Origin: Luteococcus peritonei
GTDB lineage: Bacteria > Actinomycetota > Actinomycetes > Propionibacteriales > Propionibacteriaceae
DNA: 64,000 nt
Direction of reading: 5' to 3'
Assembly (NCBI RefSeq): GCF_039526385.1
Contig: NZ_BAAAIX010000027.1
Span: 1 to 64,000 of the forward strand
In this document: positions 19,741-29,123 of the stretch, piece by piece
Position numbering within the stretch: position 1 is the first letter of the stretch
How the letters are laid out: each line of letters opens with the position of its first letter
The notes under the pieces: generated by a model
The model's input: only the letters and a program-made list of their open reading frames with translations
What the model was told of the DNA's origin: nothing
The model's database searches: none
Made by a program: the position numbers and the translations under genes

Positions 19741-22218
19741 ATGACTTCCCCCACATCGCAGCCCTCCCCCGCCCCCGGTCTGGTCGGCGTGCCCACCGGT
19801 GACCTCGCCGCCACCATCGAGCGGCTGGGCCCGGCCACGCTGGCGTGTCGCCGTCGCCAGGTGCAGGCCATGGTCCGCGAGGACGGCATCAGCTACGGCG
19901 GCCAGAGCGACGAGCGCCAGCCCTCGCCCTGGAAGCTGGACCCGCTGCCGCTGGTGGTCGAGGCCAGCACCTGGGCGGGGCTGGAGAAGGCCCTGGAGCA
20001 GCGCGCTCGGTTGATGGACGCGCTCTACGTCGACCTCTACGGCCGCCGGCGCACCATCGTCGAGCGGCTGCTGCCGGCCGAACTGGTGCTGGGCCACGAG
20101 GGCTTTTTGCCCGCTGCGGACCAGGTGCGGCTGCCCAGCAAGCGCCAGCTGGTGCTCTCGGCCACCGACCTGGTGCAGCAGGGTGACGGCTCCTGGCTGG
20201 TGATGGGAGACCGGGTCCAGGCGCCCTCGGGTGCCGGTTATGCGATGGCGAACCGGCGCGTGATCGCGCGCGCCATGGGCCCGCTGCACCGTCGCACCCG
20301 GCTGCGTCGGCTGCGCGGCTTCTTCGACGTGGTGCAGGCCGCCCTGCAGCAGACCGCTCCCCCGCTGTCGGGCGAGGTGCCGCACGTCGTGCTGCTCACC
20401 CCCGGCCCGGGCAGCGAGTCCGCCTACGACCAGGCCATGCTGTCCACCCTGCTCGGCTACCCGCTGGCCCAGTCCGACGACCTGGTGATGCGCGGCGGAC
20501 GGGTCTGGATGCGCACCACCGGGCGGCTGGCTTCCGTCGACGTGGTGCTGCGCCGGGTGGACGCCGACTGGTGCGACTCGCTGGACCTGCGCCCCGAGAG
20601 CCGGCTCGGCGTGCCGGGGATGGCCGCGGCCAGTGCCCGCGGCAGCCTGTCGGTGGTGAACCCGCTGGGCGCGGGCGTGCTGGAGAACCCCGGCCTGGTC
20701 CCCTACCTGGAACAGGTGAGCCGCAGCCTGCTGGGCGAGTCCCTGCTGGTGCCCGGACCGGCCACCTGGTGGTGCGGCGAGCCCTCATCGGCCAGCCACG
20801 TGCTCGCCAACCTGGAGCACCTGGTGATCAAGCCCATCTCCCGCGGGCTGGGCCAGCGCGCCATCCTGGGCTGGGAGCTGGATGCCGCCGGCGCCGAGCA
20901 GCTGCGCGCCCGGATCACGGCGGAGCCCTGGCGCTGGAGCGCCCAGGAACAGGTGAGCCCGTCCACCGCCCCCGTGGTCACCGAGGACGGCCTGGAGGAG
21001 CGCACCCTGGTGCTGCGCGGCTTCACCGCCGCCATCGGCGGCGACGTGGTGGTGATGCCGGGTGCGCTGGCCCGTCTGGCCGGCGCCCGTGACGAGCTGG
21101 TGGTCACCAGCGCCTCGGGCGCGCTCAGCAAGGACGTCTGGGTGCTCGACGGCGACCAGCTCGCGCCCAACCTGCTGGAGCACCCGCTGGTGGCGCGTGC
21201 CCGGGTGGCGGTGGCGGCGGACCCGGCACCGGACCTGACGCCGCGCGCCGCCAGCAACCTGTACTGGATGGGCCGCTATGCCGAGCGCACCGAGCAGCTG
21301 GCCCGGCTGGTGCTGGTGGCCGACAACCTGGTGGAGGACCACCACCTGCGCACCGGTACGCCCGGGCACCAGGCGATGGCCCGGGTGGTGCACGCCGCGG
21401 CCGTGGCCGCCGACCAGCAGCCCGGTGCCGAGGAGCACCCCTTCGAGGTGCTCGCCACGCTGCTGCTCGACCCGGTGGCGCCCGGCAGTGCTGCCCGCAG
21501 CGCCCGTCAGCTGGACCGCGCCGCCGGCGAGGTGCGCGAGATGCTCAGCCTGGACACCCCGATCATCCTGGCCGGCCTGCAGGCCACGCTGTCCGCGGCC
21601 CAGGAGGAGGGTGAGCAGGTGCGCCTGCAGCACACCGCCTCCCGGGTGCTGGAGTCCTGCCTGGCGCTGGCCGGACTGGGTGCCGAGAGCCTGGTGCACG
21701 ACGCGATCTGGGCCTTCCTCGACGCCGGCCGACGGGTGGAGCGCGCCCAGGGCACGGTGCGGCTGCTGCGCAACACCCTGGCGGTGGGCGGTCCCCCGGT
21801 GGCCGAGGCGCAGGTGGTGGAGTCGCTGCTGCGCGCCGGGGAGTCGCTGCTGACCTACCGGCGTCGGATGGCGGCCGGCGCCGGCCCGGCGCAGCCCGTC
21901 GTGGCCGCCTGCCACCTGCTGCTCACCGACGAGACCAACCCGCGCTCGGTGGTCAACCAGCTGGAACGCCTGCTGCTGGCCCTGGCCCATGCCCCCGAGG
22001 TGCGGGTGCAGAGCGCGGCCCGGGCCCTGGTGCAACGGCTGCGCCAGCTGGACCTCGACGAGCTGTGCGCCGGTGACCGGGAGGCGCTGCGCGGCGAACT
22101 GGCCGGTCTGGAGACCGCCCTGCGGGAGCTGAACGACCTGCTGGAGGCCACCCACTTCGCCAGCCAGAAGCCGCCGACCAGCTTCGCGGTGCCCGAGCTG
22201 GGCGAGGAGGAGCGATGA
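19741..22218 (+). CDS. Circularly permuted ATP-grasp fused to alpha-E domain
   Basis: 825 residues. The first ~490 residues match the circularly permuted type 2 ATP-grasp family (DUF404/DUF407), with VDLYGRRR, GHEGFLPAADQ, DRVQAPSGAGYAMANR and a late EERTLVLRGFTA block. Near residue 500 the alpha-E (DUF403) domain begins at RAASNLYWMGRYAERTEQLARL and runs to about 815. In many bacteria these are separate genes; the fusion supports one complex. The ATP-grasp part is predicted to form amide bonds, but the substrate is unknown. It ends in an ATGA overlap with the next transglutaminase-like gene. ATG 19741 is taken as start; GTG 19735 is possible. Confidence 0.85.
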   Translation: MTSPTSQPSPAPGLVGVPTGDLAATIERLGPATLACRRRQVQAMVREDGISYGGQSDERQPSPWKLDPLPLVVEASTWAGLEKALEQRARLMDALYVDLYGRRRTIVERLLPAELVLGHEGFLPAADQVRLPSKRQLVLSATDLVQQGDGSWLVMGDRVQAPSGAGYAMANRRVIARAMGPLHRRTRLRRLRGFFDVVQAALQQTAPPLSGEVPHVVLLTPGPGSESAYDQAMLSTLLGYPLAQSDDLVMRGGRVWMRTTGRLASVDVVLRRVDADWCDSLDLRPESRLGVPGMAAASARGSLSVVNPLGAGVLENPGLVPYLEQVSRSLLGESLLVPGPATWWCGEPSSASHVLANLEHLVIKPISRGLGQRAILGWELDAAGAEQLRARITAEPWRWSAQEQVSPSTAPVVTEDGLEERTLVLRGFTAAIGGDVVVMPGALARLAGARDELVVTSASGALSKDVWVLDGDQLAPNLLEHPLVARARVAVAADPAPDLTPRAASNLYWMGRYAERTEQLARLVLVADNLVEDHHLRTGTPGHQAMARVVHAAAVAADQQPGAEEHPFEVLATLLLDPVAPGSAARSARQLDRAAGEVREMLSLDTPIILAGLQATLSAAQEEGEQVRLQHTASRVLESCLALAGLGAESLVHDAIWAFLDAGRRVERAQGTVRLLRNTLAVGGPPVAEAQVVESLLRAGESLLTYRRRMAAGAGPAQPVVAACHLLLTDETNPRSVVNQLERLLLALAHAPEVRVQSAARALVQRLRQLDLDELCAGDREALRGELAGLETALRELNDLLEATHFASQKPPTSFAVPELGEEER

Positions 22219-23150
22219 GCGAGCCCGTCGTGCCGAACGTCGTCACCGCGCCGGAGCACCACACCCGTCGCCGCTACGAGGTGCGCCACGTCACCACCTA
22301 TGACTACGAGAACGACGTGACCGCTTCCTACGGCCGGGCCTGCCTGCGCCCCCGCGACACCCCCTGGCAGGACGTGGTCAGCCATGTCACGCGGGTGGAG
22401 CCGCAGCCGGACGTGCTGGACGAGGGCGAGGACTTCTTCGGCAACTTCTCCCACTACCTGGAGATCACCCAGCCGCACCGGCGCCTGGCGGTGAGCAAGA
22501 CGAGCATCATCGACGTCGAGTGGCCGGCCGTGGACCTGGCCGCGCTGGACCGTTGGAGCGTGGCCGAGGCGGCCGCGGCGCTGGGCCAGGATGCGGCCGT
22601 CGACCCCACCGAGCGGGCGCGCTACCTGCTCCCCTCGGCGCTGGTCACCCTGCAGGACGAGGTGCGCGACTTCGCCGCCACCCTGGCCTGGCCCGAGCGG
22701 CCGCTGGGCCAGGCGATCGCCGCGGTGACCCACGAGATCTGGCGCGACTTCTCCTATGACAAGACCGCCACCAGTACCCGCACCACGCTGCCCGAGGTGC
22801 TGGCCAAGCGGGCCGGGGTCTGCCAGGACTTCGCCCACCTGGCCTGCGCCGTCTTCCGCGCCGCCGGGCTGCCCTCGCGCTACGTGAGCGGCTACATCGA
22901 GACCTCTCCCCCGCCGGGCAAGGTGAAGCTGGCCGGCTCGGATGCCACCCACGCCTGGAGCGCGGTGATGGTGCCGGGCGGGCGCTGGGTGGACCTCGAC
23001 CCCACCAACAACCACCTGGCCGACTCCCGCTACCTGGTGACGGCCTGGGGCCGCGACTTCCGCGACGTCTCGCCGCTGAAGGGCGTGATCTTCTCCGAGG
23101 GCGGCAGCTCCACGCTGACGGTGGCCGTCGACGTGGTCCGGCTCGACTGA
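22215..23150 (+). CDS. Transglutaminase-like family protein
   Basis: 311 residues. N-terminal beta region (YEVRHVTTYDYENDV, LRPRDTP) followed by a transglutaminase-like core with C203 in GVCQDFAHL, H246 in THAWSAV and D262 in DLDPTN. Members act as peptidases or amide-modifying enzymes. It overlaps the ATP-grasp/alpha-E gene by ATGA, so translation is coupled. With the DUF2126 protein it gives this operon two triad-bearing transglutaminase-like enzymes, which fits the idea of one making and one trimming a peptide modification. That division is inference. Confidence 0.85.
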   Translation: MSEPVVPNVVTAPEHHTRRRYEVRHVTTYDYENDVTASYGRACLRPRDTPWQDVVSHVTRVEPQPDVLDEGEDFFGNFSHYLEITQPHRRLAVSKTSIIDVEWPAVDLAALDRWSVAEAAAALGQDAAVDPTERARYLLPSALVTLQDEVRDFAATLAWPERPLGQAIAAVTHEIWRDFSYDKTATSTRTTLPEVLAKRAGVCQDFAHLACAVFRAAGLPSRYVSGYIETSPPPGKVKLAGSDATHAWSAVMVPGGRWVDLDPTNNHLADSRYLVTAWGRDFRDVSPLKGVIFSEGGSSTLTVAVDVVRLD

Positions 23151-23180
23151 ACCCTTGGCGCGGTGCGCCACACTGGAGGG

Positions 23181-24437
23181 GTGAGCCTGATGATGGATGC
23201 CCCCGGTGATGCCGAACGACGCGTCGCGCTGCGCAGGATGCGCGCCATGGCCACCGGGCTGCTGGTGCTGGCCGCGGTGCTCTACCTGGTGACCCTGCGC
23301 GAGAGCCGCACCGGCTGGCTCGGCTGGGTCAATGCCGGCAGCGAGGCCGCCATGGTCGGCGCCCTGGCCGACTGGTTCGCGGTGACCGCCATCTTCCGCC
23401 ACCCGCTGGGCATCCCGGTGCCGCACACCGCGCTGGTGAAGCGGCGCAAGAACGAGCTGGGCCGCAGCCTGCAGCAGTTCGTCACCAACAACTTCCTCAC
23501 CGTCGACGTGCTCCAGGAGCGGGTCCGCGAGGCGCACCTGGTGGACCGTGCGGTGGACTGGCTGGAGCGCCCTGACAACCGGCGACGGCTGCTGGCGCAG
23601 GCGGTGCGCGGTGGCAAGGCAGCCCTGCTGCGGGTCAAGGACGAGGATGTGGAGGCGCTGGTGCAGGCCACCGTGCTGCCCCGGCTGCGCAGCCAGCCGG
23701 TCTCCCCCACCCTGGGCCGACTGCTGGCCGACGTGGTGCGCGAGGGCTCGCACCAGCAGCTGGTGGACGTGCTCGCCCGCGAGCTGCACTCCTGGCTGCA
23801 GCGCCACCCCGAGGCGGCACGTTCCGTGATCGGCGAGCGGGCCCCGAAGTGGAGCCCCGGCTGGCTGGACCGCCAGGTGGTGGACTTCGGCTACAACCAG
23901 GCCCTGGAGTGGGCGATGGCCGTGCGGATGCAGCCTCGCCATCCCTTCCGCCAGGCCATCGACGGCTACCTGGCCAAGCTCGCCGAGGACCTGCAGGGCG
24001 ACGAGAAGATCATGGCGCGCGCCGAGGCCCTGAAGGAGCAGCTGCTGCACAACCCGTCGGTGCCCGGTGCCGTGGTGGACGTCTGGCACACGGTGCGCGA
24101 CTCGATGGACCAGGCGCTGGACGACCAGGACTCCGCCCTGTGGCGCCAGGCGGATCGCTGGCTGGCCGAGCTGGCCCAGCGGCTGCGCACCGACCCCGAT
24201 CTGCACCGTCGCGCCGAGCAGCGCGTCGACGACGCCGTGGTCTTCCTGGTGGACACCTATGGCGAGGAGCTGGCCACCGTCATCTCGGTGACCGTGGACC
24301 GCTGGGACGCCGATGAGGCCAGCCAGCGCATCGAGCTCTTCGTGGGCCGCGACCTGCAGTTCATCCGGATCAACGGCACCGTGGTGGGCTGCCTGGCCGG
24401 CCTGGTGATCCATGCCGTGAGCCAGCTGGTGCACTGA
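23181..24437 (+). CDS. DUF445 family membrane protein
   Basis: About 418 residues. A transmembrane helix near 16-34, the motif GSEAAMVGALADWFAVTAIFRHPLG, a long helical middle with Arg/Glu-rich repeats, and a C-terminal membrane helix (GTVVGCLAGLVIHAVSQL) define DUF445. These are poorly characterised envelope proteins. GTG 23181 lies 6 nt after CACACT (leaderless pattern). ATG 23190 with GGAGGGG 8 nt upstream is an equal alternative. It starts 30 nt after the transglutaminase-like operon and may be cotranscribed with it. A bidirectional terminator follows. Confidence 0.8.
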   Translation: MSLMMDAPGDAERRVALRRMRAMATGLLVLAAVLYLVTLRESRTGWLGWVNAGSEAAMVGALADWFAVTAIFRHPLGIPVPHTALVKRRKNELGRSLQQFVTNNFLTVDVLQERVREAHLVDRAVDWLERPDNRRRLLAQAVRGGKAALLRVKDEDVEALVQATVLPRLRSQPVSPTLGRLLADVVREGSHQQLVDVLARELHSWLQRHPEAARSVIGERAPKWSPGWLDRQVVDFGYNQALEWAMAVRMQPRHPFRQAIDGYLAKLAEDLQGDEKIMARAEALKEQLLHNPSVPGAVVDVWHTVRDSMDQALDDQDSALWRQADRWLAELAQRLRTDPDLHRRAEQRVDDAVVFLVDTYGEELATVISVTVDRWDADEASQRIELFVGRDLQFIRINGTVVGCLAGLVIHAVSQLVH

Positions 24438-24450
24438 GCCCGGAGATGGC

Positions 24451-24482
24451 GCGGCCCGCGCCCCACCGGGGGTGCGGGCCGC
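24451..24482. terminator. Bidirectional terminator
   Basis: GCGGCCCGC (24451-24459) pairs with GCGGGCCGC (24474-24482), with CCCC/GGGG continuing the stem, between convergent DUF445 and flavohemoglobin genes. Confidence 0.7.
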
Positions 24483-24498
24483 GTCGCGGTTCAGCCGA

Positions 24499-25734
24499 TC
24501 ACTTGGGCAGCAGCCAGTCGTTGGGGGCGAAGAGCTCGAAGTGGATGCTCTCGGCCGGCACGCCGGCCTCCTGCAGCTGGGAGCGCACGGCCATCAGGAA
24601 GCCGTTCGAGCCGCACAGGTAGAACTGGGCGCCCTCGGGCAGCTCCACCTGGTCGAGCTGCATCAGACCCAGGGTGGCCAGCTCGTGCTCGCCCTTCTCG
24701 AACCACAGCTTCAGGCTGCCGTTCGGCAGCGCGTCGACGGCCTCGGTGAGCTCGTCGACCAGCGCGGCGCCGGCGGCATCCTGGTCGGCGTGCAGCACCA
24801 GCACCTGACGGGTGGACTTCTCGTCGGCCAGGGCGCGGGCCATGCCGAGCATCGGGGTGGCGCCGATGCCGGCGCTGATCAGCACCACGGGGGCCTCGCT
24901 GTCCTGGTCGAGGACCAGGTCACCGGTGGGCAGGCTGACCTCGAGCTCGTCACCCTCCTTCAGCCCCTCCACCAAGGAGGTGGAGACCTCGCCGGCGGGG
25001 GTGGTGTCGCCCAGCACCTGCTTGACGGTGAACTGCCAGCGGCCCTCGGTGGGGGCATTGCACAGGCTGTACTGGCGCAGCTGGCCGGCACCGTCGGCCA
25101 TGGTGCGGCGCACGGAGATGTACTGGCCGGGCAGGAAGGAGCGCAGCGCGGGCTCGCCCTGGCGGGCCTCCAGCTCGAAGCTGGCGACGTGCTCGCCCTG
25201 GTCGATGCGACGGGCCACCTTGGCAGTCAGGAAGACCTCGCCGGGCTCGACCCCGGCCTTCTCGTAGAGGGCGTTCTCGAAGCGCACCAGGGTGCGGGCC
25301 ATGATCCAGTAGACCTCGTCCCAGGCCTCGGCCACCGGCGCGGTGACCACGTCGGCGCCCAGCACGTCGACGATCGCGGCGAACAGGTTGTCGTGCACGA
25401 TCTGGTACTGGTCCTCGGTGATGCCCAGGCTGACGTGCTTGTGCCCGATCCGGCTGAGCAGCTCGTCGGGGCTGGGGCCGTCGGGGTTGACCAGCAGGGT
25501 GGCGAAGGTGGCCACCGAGGCGGCCAGCGCCTTCTGCTGGGCGCCCCGGGCCTGGTTGCCGCGGTTGAAGGTGTCGCGCAGCAGGTCGGGGTTGGCCGAG
25601 AACATGCGCTGGTAGAAGTTCGGGGCGATCTCGTCGATCTTCGAGCCGACCAGGGGCAGGGTCGCGCGGATGGTCTCCGCGTGCTCGTCGGTGAGCTGCT
25701 CGTGGACGAAGTCGGGCTGGTGCTTGGTGTTCAT
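24499..25734 (-). CDS. hmp: Flavohemoglobin / nitric oxide dioxygenase
   Basis: 411 residues. Globin domain at 1-150 with B10 Tyr in NFYQRMF (Y41) and proximal His in GHKHVSLGI (H100). FAD domain with RQYSLCNAP, then an NAD domain with GIGATPMLGM and YLCGSNGF. It converts nitric oxide plus oxygen to nitrate in the cytosol using NADH. The start is ATG 25734 with a strong AGGAGG just upstream. An AT-rich TATATT -10 (25765-25770) lies in the otherwise GC-rich promoter; a nitric-oxide-responsive repressor would be expected there, but no site was confirmed. Monocistronic and divergent from ppk2. Confidence 0.9.
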   Translation of the reverse strand: MNTKHQPDFVHEQLTDEHAETIRATLPLVGSKIDEIAPNFYQRMFSANPDLLRDTFNRGNQARGAQQKALAASVATFATLLVNPDGPSPDELLSRIGHKHVSLGITEDQYQIVHDNLFAAIVDVLGADVVTAPVAEAWDEVYWIMARTLVRFENALYEKAGVEPGEVFLTAKVARRIDQGEHVASFELEARQGEPALRSFLPGQYISVRRTMADGAGQLRQYSLCNAPTEGRWQFTVKQVLGDTTPAGEVSTSLVEGLKEGDELEVSLPTGDLVLDQDSEAPVVLISAGIGATPMLGMARALADEKSTRQVLVLHADQDAAGAALVDELTEAVDALPNGSLKLWFEKGEHELATLGLMQLDQVELPEGAQFYLCGSNGFLMAVRSQLQEAGVPAESIHFELFAPNDWLLPK

Positions 25735-25936
25735 CGGTCCTCCTGGGATATGTGTCCTGCTCGCAATATACAAGGGCAGGGCCGGTTGAAAAGTGGATCG
25801 GATGTCCCTGCGGTGACGATCCGACGAACAGCCATCCGTATCCTGGCGGATGCTCGCCCCCCGCGGCGCCGGGCCCCCTAGGATCGATCGACGGGGCGCG
25901 GCCGCATCGCGCACAGGCCCGAGGGGGAGGCAACAG

Positions 25937-26833
25937 ATGGACCGGATCGAGGACTTTCGCAGCTACATCGACCGGCTGCGCACCGACGGCTACCAGGTGC
26001 TGCCGGACATCGCCGGCTCGGACCCGGACCTGATCGACCCGGGCGGCTCCGCGGTGGAGACCTGGCGCGAGGACTACCCCTACGACGAGCGGATGGGGCG
26101 CGAGGAGTACGAGCAGGAGAAGTACAACCTCCAGGTGGAGCTGCTCAAGTTCCAGTACTGGACCCAGGACACCGGGGCGCGTCACCTGGTGCTCTTCGAG
26201 GGCCGCGACGCCGCTGGCAAGGGCGGCACCATCAAGCGCTTCGAGGAGCACCTCAACCCGCGCCACCTGCACACCGTCGCGCTGAACAAGCCCACCACCA
26301 CCGAGCAGGGCCAGTGGTACTTCCAGCGCTATGTGAGCCACTTCCCCACCGCCGGGGACATCACTTTGTTCGATCGTTCCTGGTACAACCGTGCCGGGGT
26401 GGAGCGCGTGATGGGCTTCTGCTCCGATGCCGAGTACCAGCAGTTCCTGCGCCAGGCGCCGCTGCTGGAGACGATGATCACCGACTCGGGCACTTCGCTG
26501 ACCAAGTTCTGGTTCTCGGTGACCCAGGGCGAGCAGCGCACCCGTTTCGCGATTCGTCAGCTGGACCCGGTGCGGCAGTGGAAGCTCTCGCCGATGGACA
26601 TCGAGAGCCTGGACAAGTGGCAGGACTACGGCGACGCGAAGGACGCCATGTTCGCCGCCACCGACACCGACACCGCGCCTTGGTGGTCGATCAAGTCCAA
26701 TGACAAGAAGCGCGCCCGGATCAATGCGATGCGCTTCTTCCTCAACCAGTTCGACTACGAGGGCAAGGACACCTCCGTGGTCCACGAGCCCGATCCGCTG
26801 ATCGTCACCCGCGGCCGCGACACCCTGGGCTGA
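25937..26833 (+). CDS. ppk2: Polyphosphate kinase 2 (PPK2)
   Basis: 298 residues. Walker A EGRDAAGKGGTIKRF near 88-102, Walker B region LFDRSWYNRAGVERVMGF, and lid motif with basic residues; this is the single-domain PPK2 layout. PPK2 enzymes transfer phosphate between polyphosphate and nucleoside di- or monophosphates; the subclass cannot be fixed by eye. Propionibacteria store polyphosphate and also use pyrophosphate in glycolysis (see the PPi-PFK gene in this window). The start is ATG 25937 after GGGGGAGG. A TAGGAT -10 candidate at 25879-25884 gives a leader of about 45 nt. A strong terminator follows. Confidence 0.9.
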   Translation: MDRIEDFRSYIDRLRTDGYQVLPDIAGSDPDLIDPGGSAVETWREDYPYDERMGREEYEQEKYNLQVELLKFQYWTQDTGARHLVLFEGRDAAGKGGTIKRFEEHLNPRHLHTVALNKPTTTEQGQWYFQRYVSHFPTAGDITLFDRSWYNRAGVERVMGFCSDAEYQQFLRQAPLLETMITDSGTSLTKFWFSVTQGEQRTRFAIRQLDPVRQWKLSPMDIESLDKWQDYGDAKDAMFAATDTDTAPWWSIKSNDKKRARINAMRFFLNQFDYEGKDTSVVHEPDPLIVTRGRDTLG

Positions 26834-26862
26834 GCAGGCCACCGCGACGAGGCACCGCAAGC

Positions 26863-26892
26863 AGCAGCCCCCGGCAGATGCCGGGGGCTGCT
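26863..26892. terminator. Bidirectional terminator
   Basis: 14-bp perfect stem (26863-26876 with 26879-26892) with a 2-nt centre, between convergent ppk2 and terC. Confidence 0.8.
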
Positions 26893-26915
26893 GGCGGTTC
26901 AGGACCGACGTCGGA

Positions 26916-28133
26916 TCACAGCAGGGCCGCCGCCCCGTGCCCGGCGCGCTGGCGCTCGTCATGCATCGCCGTCGCGGCATCGAGGAGCTCCACCAGCTCG
27001 CGCTGGTCGCGGATCTCGTCGCGGTAGCGGGCGGGCATCAGCTCGATCTGCGCCTTCTCGCGCACCAGCTTGGCCCAGGTGCGCTCCCGCTCGTCGGGGT
27101 CGGACTCCCAGTCCAGGTCCAGGTAGGCCTGGGCATGGCGCCGGGCGTTGTTCACGGCGGTGTGCGCCTTGCCCTTGGGCGAGAGCAGCGAGGCGACGAT
27201 GGTGACGGCGAGGACGCCCAGGATCACCGACAGGCTGAAGCCGGTGCTGATCTCCACCACGTGGACCGGGTTGCCGTCGTTGATGAAGCCCAGGGTGTTC
27301 TCGTGCAGGGCGTGCAGGATCAGCTTCACGCCGATGAAGCCCAGGATGGCCGCCAGGCCGTAGGACAGGTAGATCAGGCGGTCCAGCAGGCCGTCGATCA
27401 GGAAGTAGAGCTGGCGCAGGCCCAGCAGGCTGAAGGCGGTGGCGGTGAAGACGATGAAGGTGTTCTGGGTCAGGCCGAAGATCGCCGGGATCGAGTCCAG
27501 CGCGAACAGGATGTCGGTGCCGCCGATGGCCGCCATCACCAGCAGCATGGGGGTCATCACCTTCTTGCCGTCGACGACGGTGAACAGCTTGTCGCCGTCG
27601 TAGACCTCGGAGGTCTTGAACAGCTTGCGCGCGATCCGGATCATGATGTTGTCCGCGCCGTGACCGTCGCCCTCGGTGGACTCCGGCTTGAGCATGTTGC
27701 CGGCGGTGACCAGCAGCACCAGGCCGAACAGGTAGAAGACCCAGGCGAAGGAGTTGATCAGCGCCGCGCCCAGCAGGATGAAGCCGGTGCGGGCCACCAG
27801 CGCCACGACGATGCCGAAGAGCAGCACCTTCTGCTGGTCGGCCCGGGGCACCCGGAAGCTGGACATGATGATCAGGAAGACGAACAGGTTGTCGACGCTG
27901 AGCGCCTTCTCGGTGATGTAGCCCGCGAAGTACTCGGTGCCGGCCTGGTCACCGCCCAGCAGCCACAGGCCGATGCCGAAGGCGATGGCGATGCCGACGT
28001 AGATGGCCGACCAGGTGGCGGCCTCGCGCAGCGTCGGGATGTGCGCCTTGCGCACGTGGAAGAAGAAGTCGAAGGCCAGCAGGCCGACGATGAAGGCGAT
28101 GGTGAGGCCCCAGACGAGAGGGGGAACGACCAC
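26916..28133 (-). CDS. TerC-family integral membrane protein (probable metal exporter)
   Basis: 405 residues with about nine membrane helices. TerC hallmarks are EKALSVDNLFVFLIIMSSF and GTDILFALDSIPAIFGLTQN, whose acidic residues in the membrane are metal-binding in the family. Members export manganese or are annotated for tellurium resistance. The cytoplasmic C-terminal tail is charged. The start is GTG 28133 after CAGGAG. A canonical promoter and a leader of about 150 nt with hairpins precede it, so expression is probably controlled in the leader. Confidence 0.85.
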   Translation of the reverse strand: MVVPPLVWGLTIAFIVGLLAFDFFFHVRKAHIPTLREAATWSAIYVGIAIAFGIGLWLLGGDQAGTEYFAGYITEKALSVDNLFVFLIIMSSFRVPRADQQKVLLFGIVVALVARTGFILLGAALINSFAWVFYLFGLVLLVTAGNMLKPESTEGDGHGADNIMIRIARKLFKTSEVYDGDKLFTVVDGKKVMTPMLLVMAAIGGTDILFALDSIPAIFGLTQNTFIVFTATAFSLLGLRQLYFLIDGLLDRLIYLSYGLAAILGFIGVKLILHALHENTLGFINDGNPVHVVEISTGFSLSVILGVLAVTIVASLLSPKGKAHTAVNNARRHAQAYLDLDWESDPDERERTWAKLVREKAQIELMPARYRDEIRDQRELVELLDAATAMHDERQRAGHGAAALL

Positions 28134-28319
28134 GAGGACTCCTGAGGGAGATGATGGCGGGCCCGGGCACGGCGGTGCACGGACTGGTTGCTCGGTGTGA
28201 TCACCGAGACGAGACCATCAGGTCGTTCGCCTCAGAGGTGGAACGGGATTTCCGTTCCTCGACGGGGTTTCCCGGCCGTCGATGTTGAAGATTCTACCAA
28301 CCGCGCCGGTAGGTGACAA
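28134..28319 (-). promoter_or_regulatory. terC promoter and structured 5' leader
   Basis: On the minus strand TTGTCA (28314-28319), a 17-nt spacer and TAGAAT (28291-28296) form a near-consensus promoter, giving a transcript start near 28284 and a leader of about 150 nt. The leader folds into GACGG/CCGTC (28261-28280), GGAACGG/CCGTTCC (28240-28246 with 28252-28258) and CTCGGTG/CACCGAG (28191-28197 with 28202-28208). TerC genes are often under the yybP-ykoY manganese riboswitch, but its conserved GGGGAGUA was not seen, so the element is untyped. Confidence 0.6.
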
Positions 28320-28360
28320 ATCCCACATCTCGCCGCGGTCCTACGCGGGACAATGGGGGC

Positions 28361-29116
28361 ATGGACAGCCTCGCCGAGCTCTTGGTCCGCAGCCACCGGA
28401 TCGTCTTCTTCGGCGGGGCGGGTGTCTCCACCGAGAGCGGCATCCCGGACTTCCGCTCCTCCGCGGGGCTCTACGCCCGCACCAGCGACGACGGCCTGCC
28501 GCCCGAGTACCTGCTCAGCCATGACTGCCTGGTGGAGGATCCGGAGGCCTTCTTCGACTTCCACCGCAGTGCCCTGCTGCATCCCGAGGCGCGGCCCAAC
28601 CGTGGTCACCGGGCCCTGGCGCGGCTGGAGGCGGCCGGACGGCTGAGCGCCGTCGTGACCCAGAACATCGATGGCCTGCACCAGCAGGCCGGCTCCCGGG
28701 TGGTGCACGAGGTGCACGGCTCGGCGCGACGCAACCGCTGCCTGGGGTGCGGCGAGGACTACGACATGGCCTGGATGCTGGCCACCCGCGGGGTCCCCGC
28801 CTGCGAGCGCTGCGGCGCCATGGTGCGTCCCGAGGTGGTGCTCTACGGCGAGGGTCTGGACCAGCAGGTGATGGATGCCGCCATCGAGGCGATCATCGGC
28901 AGCGACCTGCTGCTGGTGGGCGGCACCTCGCTCAACGTCTACCCGGCCGCCGGCCTGGTGCGCTTCGCCACCGGCACGCTGGCGGTGGTGAACCGCGAGG
29001 CCACCGGCTACGACCAGATGGCCGACCTGGTGGTCCACGACCAGCTGGGCACTGTGCTGGGCGAGGCCGTCGACGCCCTGCTCGGCCCGGAGCCCGTCGA
29101 GGATCCCCCGGCCTGA
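28361..29116 (+). CDS. cobB: Sir2-family NAD-dependent protein deacylase
   Basis: 251 residues. Sir2 motifs in order: GAGVSTESGIPDFRS (19-33), TQNIDGLHQQAG, the catalytic His in EVHGSARRN, zinc cysteines CLGC and CERC, GGTSLNVYPAAGL and VVNREAT. It removes acetyl or related acyl groups from lysines while consuming NAD. It is a bacterial single-domain form of normal length. ATG 28361 lies 6 nt after GACAAT, a leaderless-type arrangement, although GGGGG could act as a weak binding site. Divergent from terC. Confidence 0.88.
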   Translation: MDSLAELLVRSHRIVFFGGAGVSTESGIPDFRSSAGLYARTSDDGLPPEYLLSHDCLVEDPEAFFDFHRSALLHPEARPNRGHRALARLEAAGRLSAVVTQNIDGLHQQAGSRVVHEVHGSARRNRCLGCGEDYDMAWMLATRGVPACERCGAMVRPEVVLYGEGLDQQVMDAAIEAIIGSDLLLVGGTSLNVYPAAGLVRFATGTLAVVNREATGYDQMADLVVHDQLGTVLGEAVDALLGPEPVEDPPA

Positions 29117-29123
29117 GCCGGGC

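Noticed and set aside
28134..28319. yybP-ykoY manganese riboswitch
   Set aside because: The conserved GGGGAGUA element was not seen on the minus strand; kept only as an untyped structured leader.
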